From NCBI RefSeq assembly GCF_024806495.1, contig NZ_JANUFF010000005.1:248001-312000 (forward strand): 64,000 bases of DNA, in the 5' to 3' direction. The position numbers were made by a program, and so were the translations under genes. Shown one piece after another: positions 63,458 to 64,000 of the stretch (its first letter is position 1; each line of letters starts with the position of its first letter). This DNA is from Chryseobacterium sp. JUb7. GTDB lineage: Bacteria > Bacteroidota > Bacteroidia > Flavobacteriales > Weeksellaceae. Under the pieces are notes generated by a model. The model saw only the letters and a program-made list of their open reading frames with translations. It searched no databases and was not told the DNA's origin.

Positions 63458-64000
63458 TTAAGGTACTAATCTGATCACACGGTGACCCGTATTTACATAA
63501 GCTCCGTTTGCTTTAGATTTTACAAACTCAAATTTGGTAGCCAACTGAGTCTGCACTTTATTCATTTGTTTAAAGATCTCTCCTTTTTTGTTTTCTCTTG
63601 TCAGCATATCGTTTACTACATCAAAACCTACAATAGCATATTTTGGAGGAGTCTTGCAGTACTTACTTTTATAAGCTGCCAGGATCTCTTTTTCAAAATT
63701 ACCTTCCGCATTGATCTTTCTATCCATCAGATAGACCAGATTTGCCTGACTAAGATCGTCCACTTTCTTCTCGAAAACTGGCGAATAGTACATACTGAAA
63801 GCTTTTACTCCCTGAACTTCTTTAGATAAAGCAATCACTTTATTGGCAAAAGCATCTCCAGCCGCATCATTGTCATTAGCCAGAATAGCAATAACCGGTG
63901 CAGACTGTCCTGTCATCATATTCTGATCCAGCTGAATATCTGCCGGAGAATTTACAATAATTACGTTAGGACTTTTTAAAGCTTTTTCGAGACCTGCTTT
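63458..64000 (-). CDS. Periplasmic-binding-like protein (PBP1/LysM type), 3' part
   Basis: The frame is open to the right edge, giving about 180 C-terminal residues. ATG 63919 is internal, because the sequence before it continues in frame with KSPNVIIVNSPADIQL. A type I periplasmic-binding fold is suggested by PVIAILANDNDAAGDAFANK and KYAIVGFDVVNDML. In flavobacteria such proteins often carry an N-terminal LysM domain, which would lie outside the window. The role is unknown; it ends in VIRLVP. Confidence 0.7.
   Translation of the reverse strand, partial: KAGLEKALKSPNVIIVNSPADIQLDQNMMTGQSAPVIAILANDNDAAGDAFANKVIALSKEVQGVKAFSMYYSPVFEKKVDDLSQANLVYLMDRKINAEGNFEKEILAAYKSKYCKTPPKYAIVGFDVVNDMLTRENKKGEIFKQMNKVQTQLATKFEFVKSKANGAYVNTGHRVIRLVP

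Noticed and set aside
63458..63919. ATG 63919 as the true start of the last gene
   Set aside because: The frame continues to the right edge with protein-like sequence, and the product would begin inside a periplasmic-binding fold.

Overview
The window looks like chromosomal DNA of a flavobacterium-type Bacteroidetes, most likely a Chryseobacterium relative (family Weeksellaceae). The signs are low G+C with AT-rich intergenic DNA, promoters of the Bacteroidetes type (TTTG about 19 bases before TAnnTTTG), a SusC/SusD pair, a type IX secretion sorting tail, TonB-dependent receptors, a GYDIA-family GHMP kinase, a putative LptD of the Bacteroidetes type, and a CzcA pump fused to its outer-membrane channel. 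The genus is inferred, not shown.

Layout. 1-2.5 kb: 5' part of a siderophore TonB receptor and a lipoprotein alpha-carbonic anhydrase. 2.7-6.2 kb: rpsL-rpsG-fusA-rpsJ on the minus strand with its own promoter and terminator. 6.2-12.4 kb: a GT-C-like membrane protein, Dps, and a pncB-led run of small genes of unknown role. 12.4-26 kb: housekeeping and envelope genes (RmuC, a SpoU methyltransferase, an alanine-rich lipoprotein, 5-formyl-THF cyclo-ligase, TrhO, an HtrA protease, RidA, LptD, an amidase). 26-27.6 kb: three tRNA-Glu(TTC) genes around rpsT. 27.6-29.6 kb: a GntR regulator and an Fsr-like exporter sharing an operator.

29.7-36.7 kb is a cobalamin locus: a B12 riboswitch, a BtuB-type receptor, a BtuG-like beta-propeller lipoprotein, a second surface lipoprotein and a large T9SS-exported DUF5074-like protein. 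37-42.7 kb is a periplasmic metal/redox block: an outer-membrane barrel with a Cys-rich N-terminus, an MbnH-like diheme enzyme, an MbnP-like lipoprotein, two paralogous small Cys proteins, an exported Mn-type superoxide dismutase, SCO1 and a YHS lipoprotein. 42.9-51.5 kb is a Zn/Cd/Co efflux block: a His-rich P1B ATPase, a Fur-family regulator, CzcB, a CzcA-CzcC fusion and a Cys-rich small protein, with 7-1-7 inverted repeats that could be the regulator's sites.

51.6-54.1 kb is an AT-rich island of small unrecognised genes and broken fragments, including a probable Rhs-type toxin tail, a frameshifted possible immunity gene and a gene with an in-frame stop. 54.1-58.8 kb is a SusD/SusC pair behind a SAM-I riboswitch, which points to uptake of a methionine-related nutrient rather than a glycan. 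59.1-64 kb holds aroQ, a 161-bp tandem duplication of the end of pckA, pckA, a GYDIA GHMP kinase, fabD and the 3' part of a periplasmic-binding-like protein that runs off the right edge.

The strongest leads are the SAM-controlled SusCD pair, the MbnP/MbnH redox block with its palindromes and small Cys proteins, the decayed toxin-immunity island, and the Fur-type operators in the efflux operon.
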